Positions 5,324 through 8,690 of a stretch of 8,690 nt of DNA are shown one piece after another (within the stretch, counting starts at the first letter, position 1; each line of letters opens with the position of its first letter). The translations under genes were made by a program, and so were the position numbers. Source of the DNA: Candidatus Gastranaerophilales bacterium (GTDB lineage: Bacteria; Cyanobacteriota; Vampirovibrionia; Gastranaerophilales; Gastranaerophilaceae). The notes beneath the pieces were generated by a model. The model was not told the DNA's origin. It did no database searches and saw only the letters and a program-made list of their open reading frames with translations. The DNA is taken from NCBI GenBank assembly GCA_944323495.1, contig CALUSZ010000028.1, positions 1 through 8,690 on the forward strand, in the 5' to 3' direction.

Positions 5324-6421
5324 ATGGGAGAGAATTTTAATATCATACACTTTTTAAAAAGTGCTGTTGCTACCGGAGCTTCTGATGAACACCTAAAAGT
5401 CGGACACCCACCATATATTAGAAAAAATGGTTTTATAAAAAAAACGAACATAACTCCTCTTACAAAAGAAGATTTGGATAGTGCAATTCTTGAAATAGCA
5501 CCTACTGCAATTAGAGACGAAATTTTAACTCTTTGCGATGTTGATTTTATGTTTGAAATTAAAGGCTGCTCAAGATTTAGAGTTAATTATAACAGACAGC
5601 TGGGACTGCCGGGACTTGTTATTAGAAATATATCTTATAACATACCACAGCTTAAAGATTTAGAACTTCCCGAAATTTTACACTCTTTTGTTGAATATCA
5701 GAACGGAATCATTCTGGTTACAGGTCCTACTGGAAGCGGAAAGTCTACGACAATTGCATCTTTAATTAACCAGATAAATATGACTGCAGCAAAACATATT
5801 GTTACAATTGAAGATCCTATTGAGTATGTATTCGGATGTAAAAAAAGCATAGTTTCTCAAAGACAGGTCGGAATTGATACAAGATCATTTTCTGACGGTA
5901 TTAAATACGCCTTAAGACAAGATCCTGATGTTATATTTATAGGTGAGATAAGAGATAAGGAAACCATGGAAGCTGCGCTCAAGGCTTCTGAAACAGGGCA
6001 TCTGGTTCTCTCGACACTCCATACAAATGATGCAGTACAGACTATTAATAGAATTGTAAACATGTTTGAAGAATCAAATAGATATCTTATTAGGAAACAA
6101 TTATCTGAAACCTTAAGAGCTACAATTGCACAAAAGCTTATTTATTCCGAAAAAGAACAAAAACGGTATCCGGCATGCGAGATTATGGTTGTTACATCTA
6201 CCATTAAGGACTATATAAATAAAGATAATACTGACGAAATATACGAACTCTTAAGAGATAATACTATTGATAATATGATTTCGATGAATACTTCGCTTGC
6301 AATACTTACAGATAAAGGGTTTATTTCACAGGAAGAGGCGCTTGAAAATTCTAATGATGAGCCGGAATTGGAAAAAATATTCAGAGGAGTTTATCAGGGA
6401 ACAAAGGCTTATTATGAATAA
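5324..6421 (+). CDS. pilT: PilT-family type IV pilus retraction ATPase
   Basis: A 365-residue hexameric secretion-type ATPase of PilT length (about 340-370), lacking the long N-terminal domain of PilB. PilT depolymerises type IV pili at the inner membrane, driving twitching and DNA uptake. Features in order: an N-terminal PAS-like part with ASDEHLKVGHPP (19-30), Walker A GPTGSGKST (134-142), Asp box TIEDPIE (161-167), Walker B with IFIGEIRD (204-211, catalytic E208), and His box TGHLVLSTLHTND (224-236). The C-terminal AIRNLIRE motif needed for retraction in studied PilT proteins is replaced by TIKDYINK (293-300), so function may differ and a PilT paralogue is possible. AGGAGA (5313-5318) lies five bases before the ATG. 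It is the first gene of the operon and overlaps recO by eight bases. No other pilus gene is in the window. Confidence 0.92.
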   Translation: MGENFNIIHFLKSAVATGASDEHLKVGHPPYIRKNGFIKKTNITPLTKEDLDSAILEIAPTAIRDEILTLCDVDFMFEIKGCSRFRVNYNRQLGLPGLVIRNISYNIPQLKDLELPEILHSFVEYQNGIILVTGPTGSGKSTTIASLINQINMTAAKHIVTIEDPIEYVFGCKKSIVSQRQVGIDTRSFSDGIKYALRQDPDVIFIGEIRDKETMEAALKASETGHLVLSTLHTNDAVQTINRIVNMFEESNRYLIRKQLSETLRATIAQKLIYSEKEQKRYPACEIMVVTSTIKDYINKDNTDEIYELLRDNTIDNMISMNTSLAILTDKGFISQEEALENSNDEPELEKIFRGVYQGTKAYYE

Positions 6422-7178
6422 TTATGTTACTGAAGCAATAAATTTAAAATCATACAACCTAAACGACGCAGATAAAATTATAGTTATGTACTCCAAAGAA
6501 AATGGATTAATAAAAGGGGTTGCAAAAGGGATTAAAAAACCTAAAAGCAAATTAGGAGCAAGGATGGATTTATTGGTTGCAAATTCTCTCCAACTCCTTA
6601 AGGGTCGCTCATTAGATACAATTGTTCAAGCTCAAACTGTTAACCATTTTAGAAAAACAAGAGAAGATATTGATAAATTAATGCTGTCATCTTATATTTC
6701 CGAGGTTGTTATGAATTTTGGAGAAGGCTCTGAATCCGCTTCCGAAGAAATCTATGATTTGTTATACAAAGCACTAAACCGGATTTCAAATGCACAGGAA
6801 AAAAAAGATATGCTTATTGCTGCAATCAAATTTCAGCTAAAAATCCTTCTTATTATGGGATTTTGCGTCGAGCTTGATACTTGTCTCTGCTGTCGAGAGC
6901 AGGTTTTAGACGAAGAGATGTTCTTTTCTTCAACAATGGGAGGAATAATTTGCAAAGAGTGTAATGAACACCTCGGTGTAAAACTAAAAATGCACCATAA
7001 AATCAGGGATTTTTTACAGGCAATGCTGCAGTTTGATTTTGATTATGAAAGCGATTATGACAAAAAAGCTACGGAAAAAGTCTGTCAGGTATGCTTCGAC
7101 TTACTGGACGAATATATTAAAACTCATACTAACAAACGCCAAAAATCTGTAAAATTAATTAAGGAAATGGCTTTATGA
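6414..7178 (+). CDS. recO: DNA repair protein RecO
   Basis: A 254-residue protein of typical RecO length. RecO works with RecF and RecR to load RecA on SSB-coated single-stranded DNA in gap repair and can anneal strands. The N-terminal OB-fold starts with EAINLKSYNLNDADKI and continues through GVAKGIKKPKSKLG (35-48). The helical C-terminal domain carries a zinc site, C157-x2-C160 with C180-x2-C183, in the contexts DTCLCCRE and GIICKEC. I set the start at the ATG at 6414 because homology to RecO begins there and AAAGG lies just upstream. The open frame extends 39 codons further back, but that part overlaps pilT in another frame. It overlaps pilT by eight bases at its start and gatD by four at its end, so translation is probably coupled along the operon. 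Confidence 0.93.
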   Translation: MNNYVTEAINLKSYNLNDADKIIVMYSKENGLIKGVAKGIKKPKSKLGARMDLLVANSLQLLKGRSLDTIVQAQTVNHFRKTREDIDKLMLSSYISEVVMNFGEGSESASEEIYDLLYKALNRISNAQEKKDMLIAAIKFQLKILLIMGFCVELDTCLCCREQVLDEEMFFSSTMGGIICKECNEHLGVKLKMHHKIRDFLQAMLQFDFDYESDYDKKATEKVCQVCFDLLDEYIKTHTNKRQKSVKLIKEMAL

Positions 7179-7879
7179 CAAAAATTAAAATAGCGCATCT
7201 ATATCCCAAACTCCTTAATATTTATGGTGACGGCGGTAATATTTTAACGCTGAAAAAAAGATGCGAGTGGCGCGGAATTGATGTTGAAGTTGACGAAATT
7301 AATATTGGAGATAAGATTTCAGAACATGATATTTATTTTATCGGAGGTGGGCAAGACTTACAGCAAATAGAAGTTTCAAAAGAACTTCAAAAGCACAAGG
7401 ACTTCCTAACCCAAGAGCGGGACAGAATGGCGGTTTTTCTTGGTATCTGCGGAGGGTATCAGCTTATGGGACATTATTACCAGCCTCATAATGGAGAAAG
7501 GCTTGCCGGAATAAGCCTGCTTGATGCTTATACCGTTGCCGGAGACAAAAGATTCATCGGAAATGTTACTGTTAAAACAGATTTAATAGAAAACGGCACC
7601 CTTGTAGGTTTTGAAAACCACAGCGGACTAACTTATCTTGAGGGAGAAACGGAACCTATTGGAACAGTTCTTATTGGGAACGGCAATAATGGCGGAGATA
7701 AGCTAGAAGGAGCAAGATTAAAAAATGTATTTGGCACATACCTACACGGTTCATTTTTACCTAAAAATCCGCAATTTGCAGATTACCTGCTTGAGCTTGC
7801 CCTTGGATTTAAACCGGAGCCGCTAGACGACAATATAGAAAATTTGGCACACAATGCGCTTAGGGAGAAAAAATACTAG
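7175..7879 (+). CDS. gatD: Lipid II isoglutaminyl synthase, glutaminase subunit GatD (class I glutamine amidotransferase, CobB/CobQ-like)
   Basis: A 234-residue stand-alone glutaminase of the GATase_3 family. In the MurT-GatD complex it releases ammonia from glutamine so that MurT can amidate the D-Glu residue of the lipid II stem peptide in the cytoplasm. The N-terminal LYPKLLNIYGDGGNI (9-23), the oxyanion segment FIGGGQD (55-61), the nucleophile C92 in FLGICGGYQLMG, GFENHSG (145-151), and catalytic H191 in GTYLHGS all fit GatD. The length and absence of an N-terminal synthetase domain argue against CobQ or CobB. It overlaps recO as ATGA (7175-7178), with AAGGA upstream inside recO. The usual partner gene murT is not adjacent on either side, so it must be elsewhere if the enzyme is functional. 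It converges on uppS, 35 bases away, with no obvious terminator between. Confidence 0.88.
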   Translation: MTKIKIAHLYPKLLNIYGDGGNILTLKKRCEWRGIDVEVDEINIGDKISEHDIYFIGGGQDLQQIEVSKELQKHKDFLTQERDRMAVFLGICGGYQLMGHYYQPHNGERLAGISLLDAYTVAGDKRFIGNVTVKTDLIENGTLVGFENHSGLTYLEGETEPIGTVLIGNGNNGGDKLEGARLKNVFGTYLHGSFLPKNPQFADYLLELALGFKPEPLDDNIENLAHNALREKKY

Positions 7880-7914
7880 CTCGATTTTATCTCGTGAATA
7901 GAAATTTTAATTAG

Positions 7915-8619
7915 TTATGCGCCGAACCTGCGGTTTCTTCTTGCGTATTCTGTTACACATTCTGCAAGAGTCTGCTTATCAAATTCCGGCCAGAATTTAG
8001 TTAGAACAATAAATTCCGAATACGCAATCTGCCATAAAAGATAATTAGAAACACGCATCTCACCACCGGTTCTTATTAATAAATCAGGATCCGGGATATT
8101 TCTTGTATATAAATGTTTTGAAATAGTTTCTTCCGTAATATTTGTTTCACCAGATTTTACAATTTCACGTACTGCATGCACAATCTCGTCTCGTGCTCCA
8201 TAGTTGAATGCAATTTGAAGATTTACGCCTGTATTATTCTTTGTTGTTTCAACTGAGTTATTCAAAATCTCCTGTAACTTCGGATTTAATTTTGTTGTAT
8301 CACCAATAAAAGAAATTACAACATTATTTTCATGCATCTCTTTTAATTCATTTTTAAGTGTTTGTGCTAATAAATCCATCAAAAAACTTACTTCTTCAGG
8401 TTTCCGGTTCCAATTTTCTGTAGAAAAAGCGTATACCGTAAGATACTTTATTCCGAAATCATCACAAGCCCTCATTGCGGCTTTTAGAGCATCAACACCT
8501 TTTTTATGTCCTAATGCAGATGGAAGACCGCGCTCTTTTGCCCAGCGTCTGTTTCCGTCCATTATTATTGCAACATGTTGTAAAGCACATTCTTCTACTA
8601 TCTTTTTTATATCTTTCAT
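7915..8619 (-). CDS. uppS: Undecaprenyl diphosphate synthase (isoprenyl transferase)
   Basis: A 234-residue cis-prenyltransferase that adds isopentenyl diphosphate units to farnesyl diphosphate, producing the C55 lipid carrier for peptidoglycan and other wall polymers. All conserved regions are present: HVAIIMDGNRRWA with catalytic D21, ALGHKKG (35-41), YAFSTENWNR (63-72), FNYGARDEI (138-146), and the long DPDLLIRTGGEMR block (177-189) followed by SNYLLWQIAYSE. The C-terminal RRNRRFG is also typical. Length is normal (about 230-260). The start at 8619 has AAGGAA at 8625-8630, five bases upstream and overlapping the stop codon of the preceding gene, so the two are probably co-transcribed. Short-chain specificity variants share these motifs, but UppS is the default reading. 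Confidence 0.97.
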   Translation of the reverse strand: MKDIKKIVEECALQHVAIIMDGNRRWAKERGLPSALGHKKGVDALKAAMRACDDFGIKYLTVYAFSTENWNRKPEEVSFLMDLLAQTLKNELKEMHENNVVISFIGDTTKLNPKLQEILNNSVETTKNNTGVNLQIAFNYGARDEIVHAVREIVKSGETNITEETISKHLYTRNIPDPDLLIRTGGEMRVSNYLLWQIAYSEFIVLTKFWPEFDKQTLAECVTEYARRNRRFGA

Positions 8620-8628
8620 TACTATTCC

Positions 8629-8690
8629 TTAATATTTCTCTAGCATTTCGAAAATTTTAAATACCGGCTCTTTGAGTAATTCTACATCAA
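8629..8690 (-). CDS. C-terminal end of an unidentified gene upstream of uppS (partial)
   Basis: On the minus strand the last 19 codons of an open frame end at TAA (8629-8631): DVELLKEPVFKIFEMLEKY, an amphipathic helix-like tail. The stop lies nine bases before the uppS start codon and touches its ribosome site, as expected for an operon. In cyanobacteria a diadenylate cyclase gene often precedes uppS, so that is a possibility. The fragment is too short to confirm it, and chance openness over 60 bases is not negligible. Confidence 0.45.
   Translation of the reverse strand, partial: DVELLKEPVFKIFEMLEKY

Noticed and set aside
6297..6413. Longer 293-residue form of RecO starting upstream
   Set aside because: The extra 39 residues are basic and unlike RecO, and they overlap conserved pilT coding sequence. 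The ATG at 6414 fits both homology and ribosome site.
7175..7879. Cobyric acid synthase CobQ or cobyrinate amidase CobB
   Set aside because: The protein is only the amidotransferase domain and lacks the N-terminal ATP-binding domain. Its motifs and size fit GatD.
7880..7914. Possible shared terminator between gatD and uppS
   Set aside because: The 35 bases contain no stem of useful length or G-C content, so I do not call one.
8475..8660. Plus-strand 61-codon frame at the right edge
   Set aside because: It is antisense to the N-terminus of uppS and has no ribosome site. The minus-strand reading explains the region.

Overview
The window is about 8.7 kb of compact, AT-rich bacterial DNA. It holds ordinary housekeeping genes plus two genes I cannot assign to a family. 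My best guess for the host is a gut member of the non-photosynthetic cyanobacterial lineage (Vampirovibrionia/Melainabacteria, order Gastranaerophilales). The reasons are low G+C, a PilT-type pilus ATPase next to GatD and UppS, and a 472-residue orphan protein. This is an impression from content; a low-GC Firmicute cannot be excluded. No rRNA, tRNA, CRISPR array or insertion sequence was seen, and no gene-free stretch exceeds 300 bases.

Layout. Positions 1-575 (minus strand) carry an internal piece of an NADP-dependent isocitrate dehydrogenase. It is cut by the window edge on one side and stops abruptly at a run of eight T's on the other. This piece is clearly richer in G+C than everything after it, so the point near 570-578 is either an assembly join or a real recombination scar. 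A DMT/EamA-type transporter follows on the plus strand. It converges on, and overlaps by its stop codon, a minus-strand operon reading rplS, rbgA, tag (ribosomal protein L19, 50S assembly GTPase, 3-methyladenine DNA glycosylase I).

A 189-bp divergent region (3144-3332) separates rplS from a plus-strand block. It contains two inverted repeats and promoter-like hexamers in both directions. The plus block begins with the 472-residue orphan, which ends at a strong hairpin terminator. Next comes a 119-residue Cys/Ser/Gly-rich protein with tandem 12-residue repeats, closed by a second terminator. It ends with a tightly overlapping operon of pilT, recO and gatD.

On the minus strand, uppS (undecaprenyl diphosphate synthase) converges on gatD. 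It is preceded by the last 19 codons of another gene. GatD and UppS both serve peptidoglycan synthesis. rplS and rbgA both serve the large ribosomal subunit. Tag and RecO are DNA repair proteins. The most unusual item is the repeat-bearing cysteine-rich protein at 4854-5213, which has the look of a modified-peptide precursor or an exported cysteine-rich protein, although no modifying enzyme is visible here.
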